The notes: generated by a model not told the origin, from the letters alone. 64,000 nt of DNA from Ligula intestinalis (GCA_036362985.1 JAYGXS010000001.1:73350362-73414361), one strand, 5' to 3'. Shown: positions 41,780-54,189, counted from the first letter of the stretch. Translations and numbers: made by a program.

Positions 41780-42250
41780 ATCAGCGATAAGTGTGAGCCA
41801 GTTGCAAAGTGCTGCTACTGACACTATGTTCATTACATCTGTCACAGTTTCTCAGCAACTGAGAATCAAGTTTATGCTTAAAAATGTCAACAGTATCTGA
41901 GAGGACCACCTCGTCAGGGAGTCCGTTCCACGCTCCGATGGCCCTCTGAGGGAAGGCATTCCGTAGAACGTCAATATGGGCCGGTTTCCTCTGTAGTTTA
42001 AAGGGATGACTCCGCAGATGATCAGTCCGAGCCAATTCGAAGAAATCGTCAAATTTTAGGGCGCACTCACGGCCTCTAGCAATTTGGTAGGTTTGTATGA
42101 TGTCCCTGCGAAGTTGCCTATAATTGAGAGGAAAAGATCAAGTTCGGTCAGTCTGTCTTCATAAGGCAGATGACCAAGATTCTTGACCATCTTCGTAGCC
42201 CTCACCTGCACTCGTTCCAGGTACAGGTAGTGAAAGGAACCAGGCACGCC
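41780..42250 (-). pseudogene. CR1/Jockey-like RT C-terminal relic
   Basis: Minus strand gives YLYLERVQVRATKMVKNLGH, LPYEDRLTELDLF, then NYRQLRRDIIQTYQIARGRE in a shifted frame, then LARTDHLRSHPFKLQRKPAH, RNAFPQRAIGAWNGLPDEVV and FKHKLDSQL. This is the standard C-terminal end of a non-LTR RT polyprotein. It is a different subfamily from 46.6-48.2 kb and convergent with the relic at 39.5-40.3 kb. Confidence 0.75.
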
Positions 42251-45200
42251 GTCGATTACCAGATTATCCGAACCCAGTAGTAAGAATCCCTTGTACTTCC
42301 CCTCGACAAATAATGGAATGAAATGAATGACACACCATACAGAGCCTACGTCGCTTAACTCTAACACTCTACTAGGTTTGACCTTCCTGATGTTGCTGCC
42401 TAACAGTGCATATTGGTTCCCCTGTGACATGTAAGTTTCCAAATTCCAAACTCGGGGCCTGGCCCTGACTACTGACGCCAACACCATCCTCTGCGATGTC
42501 CCTAACACTTATGACCGGCTGTTGAATGTACGATGATATAGAACCTGAAAAGTTCCCACAAAAACAGTAAGTGGAGAGAATTGGTTTAACAAACAGCCGT
42601 GGCAAGGGATTGTGCATGCAGCTCAGCAGGCAGTTGCGACAAACCAACTTGCCAGGTTAATGATGGCCGCTGATCTCCATAGCCATGACGCGGAACGCAT
42701 GCGTGCGCCCGGAATCAGCAAAGAACGCATTATTCATTGGCCTCGGACTGTCGACTCGCAAGGCCAGATCACGCGTGGATCAGGCAATTGATTGGCAGAG
42801 GTGTTTAATGGACTGAGGGCGTAATGGGCTATCAGCCGCGCTGGCGATCGCTTAGCACTCTGTCACACGTCTCTTTGTGCTTCCAACGCTTCCCATCAGG
42901 TCTTTTTCTCGCTGCACAGCTGATTTCACCCAAAGAGTCAAACCACCGGCAAACTGGCCTCCGACCGCTTTATCTGAATTTAGATGAGTAAGGCTCTCAA
43001 AGTTCGGATACGAGCGTGTCTTGGCTGTTAGCGCAGCAACATTCAGCGACAAAAGGCTCCCCTTCACATAATTCCTCGCTCCGATGCCGCGTATTGCGTG
43101 CTTATCGCCTCTGTCCATTGACTGGTTACGACCTCCCATCTCTGTGGGACGATGCTCCCGGTTGCAGGAAGCTGTTGTTCTTTCTGAGGTTGAGGCTCCA
43201 TATGTTTACAAGGCCCTTTTCAGCAGTTAAGTTTTCATATGCAATGTCTCGTCTACTACCACGATTAATCGCGGTGCGCAGTTTGAATGTCACTTCTTCC
43301 AACCAGTTTCCTTCTTTTTGGATTTCCGTCTGGATTTGTGCCCTGACGGCCGCAAAGAAATGGTTCTTGCGCGTTCTTTAAGTTTATCAGTCGTCAAAAT
43401 TAATCCATAATGCAAATATCCATCAGCCTTCTACCCCAGTAATGTGACGGTCTCGGCATTACTCCTGCCATTTGCACAGATTCTGTGTAGACTGCAAGTC
43501 TCTGTGAGTCGACGTCTGATTGTTTCATTGTTTTTACCGAAATAGTCCCAGTGCTATCAATATAGAAACCCGGATGTTTCAAAATTGTAGCTTGCACTTC
43601 CCTTCACAGGGTCTAGATGTTTGAAAGTTCGCACAGGTCCTGCATCTTCTCCATTAGCGGAGTCGGGTAAATGACCGTATCTTCTTATGACGTGTTTAAC
43701 CTGCCTGCTGCTTACTTCCCTACCGGATGCGTTATAAGTCTTTGATACGCTGTTTTTTTTGCCATATTCTTGATCCCCGAATACTTTCGCGCGGTAGCTT
43801 GCCAAATATGCAGGTGTCAAACGTACATTTTACCTCTTTGTCCTCCGGATCTGTCTGGCTGCTGTTCAAACAAGGACTTATTTCCTTATTTTCATTGGGA
43901 TGAGCCCATAAAGACCTAGTTGGCGGCCACATTTATGCTTGACTGGTGGTTGATCAGGTAGCCTGTGTGGGTGTTTGCCTAAGGGCTGTCCACATAACGC
44001 TCAGATAAAACATTTGTATGCTATTTTTCATGCATCATCACATATCGTACTAGATAAATCATCCGTAAGTTATCTATTTTAATATTTTTCTGTGGCAAGA
44101 TTTTCATTTTTACTTACCAGTTCTCCTTAAATATTCAGGTTACTTGTGTTATACTAACTTATAATTTTTGTTTTTATTGAACCAGAACAATCTAAAAGCC
44201 TGTCGTGTCGAGGAAAAAAACACAGAATAAACATCCATAAGAGAGTAAGGTACAGTTCAAAGGACAGCATGAATGGAAAGTGTGGTCGTGATGACGAGTG
44301 TAGAGGCTTTATCACTACAAATATACAAAACGTCTTAGCAAATACGCGATGAAAACTTTCGAGGGTAGACTAACTGCTAATAAGGGATTTACCAGACTAT
44401 TCTAGTGGAAAAGTTGTAAAGTCCAGTAAAGAGATTGACGATGAAGATTAGAAATGATACAACTCACTTAGATCCTTCACGATCCTAGTCGGCAGTAGTC
44501 AAGTAGTCGACTTGCCAAAGGATAACTCTGCGAGGACTGGATCCAAGTTAGTTGGGCTGTGAGTTGCAAAAATTGGGAGAAAGCTCGTTTGCAAATTGTC
44601 GCTGGATTCTCCTGAGCCCGAGAGTGATCACCAGAGAGGTGTCGTTGAAGGGCAAAATAAACAGCGGCAGGTGAGGAGAGAATTGAGCTGTGGAGGGTGA
44701 TTAGCAAGATAGTTGCTAGCACGCGTCAAAACCGAAAGTGTGAAAAAGTGTTGTATTTAGTTTTAACAAACTTGGTTATTGATAAATTTAAACAACACGT
44801 AAGTAGGGCCAAGAGCCCACACGAGATACGTTGGCAAAACATTATACTGCATAAGTGGGCAAAATAATTTAACAGACGAACTGAATTTCAGTTTTTTTTT
44901 TCGGTGTCGATAAAGTACCATTCTAGTCTACATTTTTTCCGTTGATAGGATACTTCGATTGCTGACTGTTCCTCTTTATGTGACCGTTTATGTGAACTCC
45001 AGAGCAGAGCTTTAGTTTAAAACTGGATCGCCGCCATAACATCCTGCAACCTGAATGTTCAGATGAATATCACTTCTAGGTGTACGTATTGCCCTAGATA
45101 ATTTCAAACTGAATAGCTACCTCTAGGTTCTACTCACTTACGCATTAACTACATACATTTATTCTAAATTTGTTTGTCCAACCGGAAGCGAGGCGTAATT

Positions 45201-46554
45201 CGCAGTATTCATTAAAATGTCTTATTTTAATTTTAAAATGGTCCACGCCTTCAGTCGTCAATTCTCAGGCTATTTCTATCGTTCACAAAGCGTATCTTTT
45301 TAATATGGTTAAGGATTCAGTAGGGGCCTGTAACGAAGGTTTCACCAAAGACGCACAAGATATACTTTAAAAACGGTAATAAAGTAAAGGGTGAATACTG
45401 GGTTCCCGCGTGTATCGATGCTTTAGTGTTGCCACTTTTGAAGTTTTGTTCCTTAAAGTGCCTAAAATACAAAAAAAACGTGTCAACGTGCCAAAACACA
45501 GTCCTCGAGCCGTCCTTGTTCGATGTCGTGTGTTCTGTCTACTATCATAATTTGAGTAGTTATATTATTAAAGTTTCATTTGCTTTGTCGGACTATTTCG
45601 CTGTCTAGGCCTTCTTCACCGTCAGGTTTGAGAAAGAGGGGTAGAGATCCGCTTTATTTTGAAAAGATCAGTTCAAACTTTCAGCAATAATGTCCTTCAT
45701 TCACAAGGATTCAAACAAAGCACATAAACTCACAATACCGGGAAATCGAAAGCAATCCATAATCATCAATGGCTGAAATTGTAGATGTCCCGTTTCTGGT
45801 CCTTTTGCCTCTATTCTTACACCAGGTCCAGTCCAATGAGAAGGAAAGGAGTGTGGAAGAGGCTGCGCAATTCGACTATTACTATAAATCAATTCGAGCG
45901 CACATCAGCACCCACGCCCCCACCGTATCATCGTTCGCGATGAACGCACTGCCATAGTCTCCGAAATACACATCCGATGCCTATTGCCTTTGTTTAGTAC
46001 GCCGCTGTCTCAAGGCGATTCGACTTCACATCAAAATGTTTCAGTGTCGCTGGTTTGCCGCCAATCGACTGCCTTCGACTCGGAAACACGCGCGTCCAGG
46101 TAGCCTCAACCACCCACGCGCCACTTGAGCACGTAGTGGCCCATAGCAGCCACTTGGAACCCAAGATCATCCGCTAACGCATGGCGCTTTTGGTCTGCAA
46201 GGGCTGCGCGTCCACTGCCACCTGGGTTCAGGCGTTAACTCAAGCGCGCGTACGCCTCACCGTGGCCGCGCGTCCACCTCAGCTTTCACCCACCTCGAGG
46301 TCGCGCAACGACCACTAGTCTAGAAATTAGCCGCGTGATTGGCTACCATAAAAAATATGCGCCGGCTTTCAGGCGATTCCCGACGTTCGCTTCATGCTGG
46401 AATTGACGCCCTCAAAGCCGGACTGCTGTCATCCGAGATTCAAAATTCGTTCCATCTATTCTCCTATCCCTCTGTGCCGAATACACTATTCCTAATACGC
46501 TGGCTTCACCACCGTCTGCCCTCTTCTCTCCTAAGGCACAATGGTCTGGAGATC
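42251..46554. other. Unassigned 4.3-kb stretch
   Basis: Several medium ORFs (42372-42647 -, 43016-43381 +, 43400-43932 -, 45769-45957 +) show no family motif or phase-linked neighbours. The part 46060-46310 is CG-rich with many CGCG words. No gene could be supported. Confidence 0.4.
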
Positions 46555-48170
46555 GCAGTTTTTTTCAATTTCAGTTTATTTGGTGAGGATAATAGGCAAT
46601 GCCTTTGGAAACCCTATTGATAACGTGTACAGCATCTATAAAAATTTACCACTACTAACATAGTCTTGGCAAACAGTGAGTAGCATTGTTTTTTTACAAT
46701 ATACGTCTGGTTTTTAAAGGTCAGACTTGGAGGGAGGAGAGTAGCATTGTTTTTTACAATATATGTCTGGTTTTTACAGTTCAGACTGGGAGGGAAGGGA
46801 CGGGACGCATGTAATTATCCAAGCGTTGTTTGTACATCTGAAGGGAAGTGGCCTCCACAACTGACTGTGGAAGTTCGTTCCACTGTTGTATGGCACGTTG
46901 CATGAAGAATTCAGAGCGGAGGTTTAGCTTGGACATCTTCGTGCGCAGCTTCATTGTGTGCTCACGGAGATGAGGCGAGAGGTGCCACTGAAACATGTCT
47001 TCAAAGCGTAATCCTTTTTCAAGACCGTTTATAATCTTGTAAATTAGGATAAGATCCCCTCTTTGTTGTCTGTAATGCAGAGGGAATTAATTTAGGCACG
47101 CCAGTCTATCTATGTAAGTGTGGTTCTTTAGACCTATTACTAGCTTTTTTGCCCGACGCTGCACTTTCTTCAGATATGCTGTGTCCTTTGCTAGCCATGG
47201 CCGCCACGCCTGTATTCCATACTCTAGGTGTGGTAAAACAAATGTACCGTACACTTTGCCAAAGAGATCTTCATCGAAGGCTAAAAACACCCTTTTGATA
47301 GCGTGCAGCACTCCCGTGGCCTTATTTGCAGCCTTGACAGATTGTAATGAGGGCTTCAGATTACTCTGTATCCAAATGCCGAGGTCTTTTTGCGTAGATG
47401 CTACGGGGATTTTGATGTGTTTCAGGTGATATGTCCTGTTGCTCTGGGAGATAGGGTAGTTTGTTGGACACAGGTGGAAGACGGCACACTTTTGCTCATT
47501 GAAATCCATCAGCCCTCTCTCGGACCACGTCTGCAGTTTGCAAAGATTATTTTGCAGAGCATCTCGGTCGCTTGGGCGCTTAATGACTTGCCAGAGCTTA
47601 AAGTCATCGGCGAACATGATTTTACCGCAGTCCAGTTCTTGAAGGCTGTCATTTACATAGAGAATAAAGAGTAGAGGACCGAGAACGGAGCCTTGAGGAA
47701 CCCCACTAACTACGTCAACCCAGTCCAATTTATCCTCCCCGACGCAAACGCGTTGTTTTTGACCGACTAAAAATGACCTGATCCAGTCCAAATTTTCCCC
47801 TTGATGCCAAGAACGCTCAGTTTATGTAAAAGGCGTTGATGGGGCACGCTGTCAAAGGCTTTGCGGAAATCGATGTACACTACGTCCACTTCGAAGCTCT
47901 CTTCTAAAGCACTTGTCCAGGCCTCAATTGAAGTCAGTAAAGTTGAAAGGCAGGAGCGCCCTCGCCGAAAGCCATGTTGGAAATTTTGTATGATGTCACT
48001 TTCATCGCAAAATCTTAGTATGGCCTGCTTGACAAGGATCTCCATCATTTTGCGGGAAAGGCAAGTCAAGCTTATGGGCCGAAAGCTGTTTGCAGACATA
48101 TTGCTACCTCCCTTATATAACGGTACGATGTTGGCCGTCTTCCATTGCAAAGGTAAGTCCCCTGTTCTCA
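46555..48170 (-). mobile_element. CR1/Jockey-like non-LTR retrotransposon, 5'-truncated
   Basis: Minus strand codes the RT from LQWKTANIVPLYKGGS through SFRPISLTCLSRKMMEILV, QHGFRRGRSC, VVYIDFRKAFDSVPHQRLL, GVPQGSVLGPLLFILYVNDS, IMFADDFKLW (catalytic FADD intact) and the C-terminal block HYRQQRGDLILIYKI...MFQWHLSPHLREH...FFMQRAIQQWNELP. One frameshift lies at the GGGGAAAA run near 47795, and TAA replaces a Leu codon just before FPLHYRQQ (about 47085). The endonuclease ORF and 5' end are missing past about 48170. The 3' end recurs at 30440-30610. Confidence 0.88.
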
Positions 48171-49020
48171 GTTGCTAGGGCTTAACTCACTTAACTCCCG
48201 GCGATAAAAATACCACCTTTCGGTCGATGCCAAATGAGACAATACGCACACTGTCCCGCGGATAATGCATCCTATTTCGAGTCGAGAACATTTGACCTTG
48301 CCCAACGAATCTATTAAAACAACTGCCATACCCTATCGCCTTCTATCTAAAGCATAACTTGACACAATCAGCACTGGCCATGGCTTCAGCAGTGGCTACT
48401 GCTGCCCGACACATCAACAGGAAGGCTTGTGCACAATAAATTCCTCCTACGGATTCTCTCCGTGTTCCTCTGTAATTTGGGGTTTTGCTTGATGACTGCA
48501 GCACCGAGAGTAGCTAAGAAGCTACAAACAGTATCTCTAATATCTACTACGGGCGGTTCCTGTTGCCACCTCCTGTCAGGGTGAAGATGGGGTGGTGGAG
48601 CATATTAGCAATTCCTCCTGAAACTTCCAGCTTTCTTTTGTCAACACTCTTATTGTAATCTCTTCCGGCCAACTAAGATGTTCGGCGAGGCGTGGAGCTA
48701 ACTGTCGTGGAGACAGGAACACAGGTCGCCCGGCCTTTTCGTTCTGCTACTGCGAAGGTAAAAAAGTAAGTAAGTGGATGTGCACAAGTGTTCCCTCAGA
48801 ACAGCGCTTGCTTCTTGTAACGGGCTGCTAGAAATCGTTACCACTAAATCATTTGCGATTATCAGGATAATGAAAAGGTAAGGCTTCTTATGTGCCCCCC
48901 CCCCCCCAAAACCAGGCATGAACACAGGCGGCTTTGGGCCAAATTACAAATAAATTAGGGTTATTCTTACGGTCAGGGCTGTGGTTTAACCTAGAGTTAA
49001 GGTTTGGTTTACCATTAACC
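48171..49020. other. Unassigned stretch with a TAAG-tailed segment
   Basis: AAAAAAGTAAGTAAGTGG at 48761-48777 resembles the RTE-like tail at 32001-32015, so a retrotransposon 3' end may stop here; no coding piece was recognised. A C11 homopolymer lies near 48895-48906. Confidence 0.4.
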
Positions 49021-49057
49021 GTAGTTCGATTGACCCAGTTGTGAAAAAGGCAAGGCC

Positions 49058-49133
49058 TTAGTGGACGTCGAACTCACACAGTAGGGAAGGCTTTTGCCTA
49101 ACCAACGCTCTACCATTGGGCTACAAGGCTCAA
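49058..49133 (-). repeat. tRNA-derived SINE head (inverted copy)
   Basis: On the minus strand TAGCCCAATGGTAGAGCG is a good RNA polymerase III A box, and GAGTTCGACGTCC a slightly altered B box, about 35 nt apart as in tRNA genes. The anticodon arm does not fold cleanly, so this is a SINE head or tRNA pseudogene. GACCCAGTTGTGAAAAA beyond it matches the plus copy's tail. Confidence 0.7.
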
Positions 49134-49262
49134 CGTGCCCCATGAATTTAATCACACGTGGGTCGATTTGCTTGCCCAGCTTCACTGTACCTATGCAATC
49201 CTCCAATACGGACGCAGTAAGCTAGGATCCACAGGCTGGACTGCTACGCTAACCTTTGTTGT

Positions 49263-49306
49263 TAGGGGTTTGGCAGATTTCAATAATTCGATTGACCCAA
49301 TTGTGA
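49263..49306. repeat. 44-bp inverted repeat, left arm
   Basis: Pairs with 49414-49457 with three mismatches, enclosing the plus-strand tRNA-like unit. Confidence 0.85.
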
Positions 49307-49325
49307 TCCAATTCACGGTGCGCGG

Positions 49326-49403
49326 TGAGGCTCGTAGCGCAGTGGTAGAGCGTTGGCTGCGCAAAAGCCCTCCCTCTTGTGCGTGTTCGACTCCCACTGA
49401 GGC
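49326..49403 (+). repeat. tRNA-derived SINE head (plus copy)
   Basis: A box TAGCGCAGTGGTAGAGCG (49335-49352) and B box GTTCGACTCCC (49385-49395) keep tRNA spacing and a D-arm GCTC/GAGC. The middle GGCTGCGCAAAAGCC could form an anticodon arm, but the whole cloverleaf is imperfect. The tail GTTTTTCACGATTGGGTCAA is shared with the inverted copy. Confidence 0.72.
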
Positions 49404-49413
49404 AGCGAGTTTT

Positions 49414-49457
49414 TCACGATTGGGTCAATCGAATAATTGAAATCTGCCAAACTCCTA
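49414..49457. repeat. 44-bp inverted repeat, right arm
   Basis: Reverse complement of 49263-49306 with three mismatches. It begins inside the SINE tail (TCACGATTGGGTCAATCG). Confidence 0.85.
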
Positions 49458-49489
49458 ATGATAAACTGTAGTGGTAGGGCTTAAGGTGG

Positions 49490-49665
49490 GGCTAGGGCTG
49501 AGATTAGGAATAACGTTTAGGTTTACGTTTGGGCTTATCTTAGGTTTAGGCTACGGAAATATTTATCCCTTCTGGAATTATGCACCGGGCCACATGTAGT
49601 ACTTGGGGAAGGCTTTCCCGTTCTCGTGTCCTGTTTAGGAGGCCATATAAGTCGTCCTTACCAAA
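49490..49665 (+). repeat. TTAGGG-like tract plus conserved tail, copy 1
   Basis: A degenerate AGGGCT/TTAGG-rich tract followed by a tail of about 90 bp: TCTGGAATT, TTCCCGTTCTCGTGTCCTGTT, GGAGGCCATATAAGTCGTCCTTA. The same tail recurs at 50397-50480 and 57481-57568. Confidence 0.65.
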
Positions 49666-50319
49666 GAAAAACCCTGAAAATGTCGTATAAAATAGGAACT
49701 GTGTTTTTTTTGCATTTATTTCTGGAATGTGCATATCGGCAACTATGATGACCAAACTGAATTTTATGAGGACAACAGCGTAACGTTTGCAGACTAGGGG
49801 GGAAATTCCGCAAGGGGGATCGAAGGGTGAGCGTTACTCTGGGCTGCCAGGGTGAAAGCCCACTAGCCTTTTATATAGGGCGTGATAGGGCAATGGAAGC
49901 GTACCCCGACGGCAGGTGTATAAGCGAAGGATGAAGAGTGGAAGCTAGGCAGTTCACTCTTCTCGTGGTGCCACACACTGTATGACCATCGGAAGCAGTT
50001 ACTGGAGGTGGAAACACAAAACTAAACTACCGTACAGCGGTCAACGGAGCAGTTTTTGAATAACCCATCAGCCATGGTCCAGTGGTTATACAAACCGAAT
50101 TGGAAGTTCATAACGCCTTGAAGGGAGCCAATTCTACCCAAGCTAGGCCTCGAGATGCTACTGCCTGAGCGGATCCAGGGTAGAGACCACTTATATGGCC
50201 CCGTCAAAAGGACACGACAATAGGAACCTGCCCCCCCCCCTCCCAGGTAAGAAAAACGACCCCGCACATCATTTCAGGAGGGATATATATTACCGTGTCC
50301 TAAATCTGATACAAGCGTT

Positions 50320-50485
50320 AACATAAACTTAAGCTGTGTTCCTTATCTTATTTATAACCTCGGCTCTAACCTTAACCTTAATCCTTTACCTAATTTCCCC
50401 GGAATTTGTCGCAAAGCCACTTTTATTATGGGCAGTTCTTCTTCTCATATCCTGTTTTGGGGGCCTTATGAGTAATGCTTATAGG
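50320..50485 (+). repeat. CCTTAA-like tract plus conserved tail, copy 2
   Basis: CTCTAACCTTAACCTTAATCC, then the tail CCCCGGAATTTGTCGCAAAGCC, GGGCAGTTCTTCTTCTC, CCTGTTTTGGGGGCCTTATGAGTAATGCTTA. Confidence 0.65.
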
Positions 50486-50879
50486 AAACAGTTGTTTAAA
50501 AACCAGGACTTCAAACGAATATATTTGGCTTCGGCAGACAGAGTTTTCCTTGCCGGTGGAAATTGAAGTCAATCGCGCGTAGCTACTTGGATGTTTCTGT
50601 TGGCATTCATTCGTAAGCATAAAATATATAACATCAATGTGTTGACTTCACCTCAAGGCACTGTTTTCCGAGCAGTGCAAGAGTTCATCAGTGAGAGTCC
50701 CGTGTCTAGGCTGCCTAAGGAAACTACTCGGAGAAGACGGGAGTTCGGTAACGAATGTTCCTGCAGCCCTACCCGCCAGTTACTTGTGGTGCACTTGCTG
50801 AAACGGTGTGAGTAGTCATGATTTCGCTAGTTTGCATTCTCTTGGGCTGTTAGGAGCAGGAGCTTTTGGGTTTGGTTAG

Positions 50880-51350
50880 GGAGTTTATAAGTAGATAGAT
50901 TTGGAAATAGCGGTATGACGTTCAATGTAGAGGTCTTGTTCCAGGATATGAGGGGGCGGGGTAGGATTGGGGTTTTGGATTTAGGGCTGAAGTTCGGAAA
51001 TGTAGGCTTTGGTTTCCGGCACGAGCCAGGAGTTTTGCGTTGGACTTACAAATTAGTTAGTTAGTTTTTAGAGTCGGGCGTTTGATTTACTAGTCAGAGT
51101 TGGTAGTTGAATTGCTAGTTAGAGTTAGTAGCTAGTACTAGTGGTTAGGGCTAGTTGATGTGGCTAGAAGATCGGATTTATAGTTATGATTGGTAGTTGG
51201 GATTACTAATTAGGACTATTTGTTAGAAGCTCGTTGATGGCGGGCCGATGACGGCTTGGTAGTTGGGGTTAGTTGCTTGTCCCAGCTCTAAACCCAGCCC
51301 CAACACTCGTAAACCTAACCTTATGCCTCCAATTCCAAAAGTACCTTATT
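50880..51350. repeat. Long degenerate TTAG-rich tract
   Basis: GTTAGTTAG, GGTAGTTG, GTTAGAGTTAGTAG and GGTTAGGGCTAG-like words run for about 400 bp and then switch to CTAAACC/CCTAACC words on the same strand near 51290-51330. Confidence 0.6.
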
Positions 51351-52619
51351 CCAAACTTCCCAACTAATGATGCCTACTGCAATCTTTCAGTAAGCTTATC
51401 GTAAGGTAATCGTCAAGTAGGGATGCAAAGCCATTGGTTGCCTGCATCTAGCCCTTGTAAAAGCATGCTTGACTCCTCTGACCGTGCATACAGCGCAGGA
51501 ATACACTATTTGCAAAATATGTAGGAGTTTATGGGTGTTGTTCCTTTTCACCAATTTCGGTGGGCCTTCGTCTGTTCGGTGAATACTTATTAAATAAATA
51601 GAAGCTGTCGGCATTTCCTCAAAGATTAACTCTCTCCCCTCATCCCCCCCCCATCCTTCTTTCCTACCCCTGAACATGAAGTATGACCACCGATAGTTTT
51701 AGGTAGCGTAGAAGGCATTTTTAATTTATGCAGTGTCTAGTAGGAAGGCTATCGCAGCCTGAAGTATCTGTGGCGAGGTTGCTATGGCTGAAAGGTCCCG
51801 AGTCCGTATCTTCTGAGGCGACTCTGTGCACCACGTTAGAAAACTTTGTGTTCAACCCTCGGCCGTACCGACAACTGCAGTTGCGTTCTTCCGGACCGAT
51901 GCCCCATTTATTTTTCTTCTTCTTTTCAAATGCACCGCCGGGGGTTGACAGTGTTTATCTGTTCTGTCACCATCGGCCACCCCGTTGCGGAAGTGGACCC
52001 GCGTCAGGACGAGGGCTTGGGACAGTCGCGATATGCGGCATAAACAGTTTTAGGTTCCGGCCTTAAGAGCAGGCAGGCAGGCGCATACACGCACCCCATC
52101 CCCCCTACCTTCAGCCCACAGCGAAGTGGCGACAATCAAGGGTGGGGGGAGGCGGGGTGAGGTGGACATGGAGGTTCCAAAATGTGTTGAGGCGGGGCGA
52201 CAGCTGTAAGACGACGCCCCTTTTCGGCCTCACTGTTTACATTTGCTTGTCTGAAAATGGCTCCATCGCCCCACCCCCCCCCCCTGGGAGCCCTCGGGGG
52301 AGGTGTAAATTAAATATTTCGCATGGGCGGACCGGACACTGCAGTAAAGGTTGATCCACCGGCGGCAGTTGGCGTCCCTATAATGGGCGGCTAGTCGACT
52401 AAATCTACTGACTGCACTTGATCCGGCATCCGTCCGGAGGGGCAGACGGTCGCAGGAGTGCGGATGAGTGCCCTGCATGGCAAACCGTCGCATTTTTTGG
52501 CTGAAGGTGAGAGCGAAGGAGCGTTTTGACCCTGCCTCGCCTTCTAGGGTGAAGCCTGGACGCTCAGTACGCACATGCATTCGCTCGATTACCATTGAGA
52601 GCGAGTCACTCTGTGAGCG

Positions 52620-52985
52620 ATGACATTCGGTCCATAGCAATTTGCTGATAGCATTCTTGGTGAAGTCGCTCATCCTCTCTACCTTGAAATAATGGCTACG
52701 CCGAAGCTTCAGTCATTTGTCTTGCCGTACATGGGCCTCTCCGCCCTATATACTCCCATTCCTAGCAGCTACCTCACATGGGAAGAAAGGCAAATTCAAA
52801 AGTTGAAATCAGACTTGTCTCCATGACAGATTTGGATATCATGTAAACCTTTAGACTTTGAATATTCTGTGGCCTTTTACCTTACCTTATCCCTTGCTCT
52901 CAGTGAATGAAACCTTTTCCGCTGAACATTTTGGATAGTTGCCTTCAAAATAAGGCATACTTTTATCTCTCTCTCTCATAGGTTG
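52620..52985 (+). repeat. Direct repeat C, copy 1
   Basis: Matches 53800-54180 over about 360 bp: CAATTTGCTGAT, GAAGTCGCTCA, CTTGCCGTACAT, ACTCCCATTCCTAGCA, TTGAAATCAGACTTGTCTCCAT, ATATTCTGTGGCCTTTTACC, and the (TCTC)n end. Confidence 0.75.
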
Positions 52986-53309
52986 ATGCCTACTGAGTAT
53001 TTGTAGCGGAGTTCATCATAGCTCGGTGCTGGATTCTGCCTTGCCCACCTCGCCGTCCCCTTCACAGCGGTTTCTCCCGACGTCTTTCATTTCTCGCCTA
53101 GTTCTAGTCCGAATCCTCCTCCCCCTCTACCCACAGAGCTGTAAGTAAAGTAGACGAAGTCATCCGCTATGCCAGTCACCGTGCCCATCCCTCGAACCTG
53201 ACAACTGACCGGTTGGAGCAGCGGATGGGCCCTAGAAATGAGAATAGGCAGTGAGATCGACGGCTCAGTGCACTGTCCTCAAAGTTAATGCTCTGACTTG
53301 CTTGAAGAT

Positions 53310-53475
53310 ATCATGGAGTGCTAAAAGCTATGGCGTGGGAGGTTGCTAAATGGTGATTGAACTCAAGCCTCGCAGTTGGCCCAGTGTGCGTTTTTGCAGG
53401 GGGCCGACTGGTGGACTGAGAGTCATCCTGAAAGGGCGCATGGCCTCTACGGTACTCCCACTCACTGGGATTCAA
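53310..53475. repeat. Dispersed repeat family A, copy 3
   Basis: GTGCTAAAAGCTATGGC, GGACTGAGAGTCATC, GGCCTCTACGGTACTCCCA match copies 1 and 2. Confidence 0.55.
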
Positions 53476-53748
53476 GCCAGGTTTGACAGCTCCGGCCGTA
53501 CCAACCACATGTAGCCAACCTTAGATTTGCTTTTTATATAGAAGGCTTTTTTTATTAAAATCCGTAAGCTTTTATATTATATCCGCCGCTTGCGTTCATA
53601 TCGCATACCACAGGCCCTTATCTGGTGATTTATAGATGCCTGTATTCTCCCCCTCACCCTTTACTGCTTTCCAGTTATTTTCCAGCTTTACTTAAAAAAT
53701 ACCTCTGCGTTCTTAAATGTATACTCCGAATGCCTTCTTCAGCTGCCG

Positions 53749-54180
53749 GTGTTTCCTATGTTTTTAGCTGACATTATAGTACAGCACCACTTTAAAACGG
53801 TCAAACAATTTGCTGATCGCATCCTTAGTAAAGTTGCTCACCCTCTTCATTCTGAACTAATGGCTGTGAAGTCTTCCCGTTCAATGCGCCGAAGCTTCCA
53901 CCATATGACTTGCCGTACATCGGCATATCAGCACTCTGTACTCCCATTCCTAGCATGCTACCTCAAATTTGAAGAAGCGGAAATTGAGAAGTTGAAAGCT
54001 GACTTATCTCCATAGTAGATGTGGACATCTTGTAAAACTTTAATCATGAGTATTCTGTGACCTTTTACCTTTTACCATAACCCTTTCTTACCTTACCCTT
54101 GCTGTCAGTGGATGGAGCCATTTTGCTGAAAATTTAGGGTATTCCCTTCTAAAAAGCATTCTTCTCTCTCTCTTTCGCAT
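53749..54180 (+). repeat. Direct repeat C, copy 2, with an 88-codon ORF
   Basis: The better preserved copy. Its open frame 53749-54015 has HSVLPFLACYLKFEEAEIEK, like short C-terminal tails seen on non-LTR polyproteins, but there is no RT nearby. The match to copy 1 starts at about 53800 and continues past the stop to the CT-rich end. Confidence 0.65.
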
Positions 54181-54189
54181 CCCTTACGC

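Noticed and set aside
49326..49403. Functional tRNA gene
   Set aside because: The boxes are good but the acceptor and anticodon arms do not pair properly, and a diverged inverted copy lies nearby; SINE head preferred.
52230..52673. 147-codon minus ORF
   Set aside because: It overlaps direct repeat C and a C-run, no motif was recognised, and the frame is not kept in the second copy.
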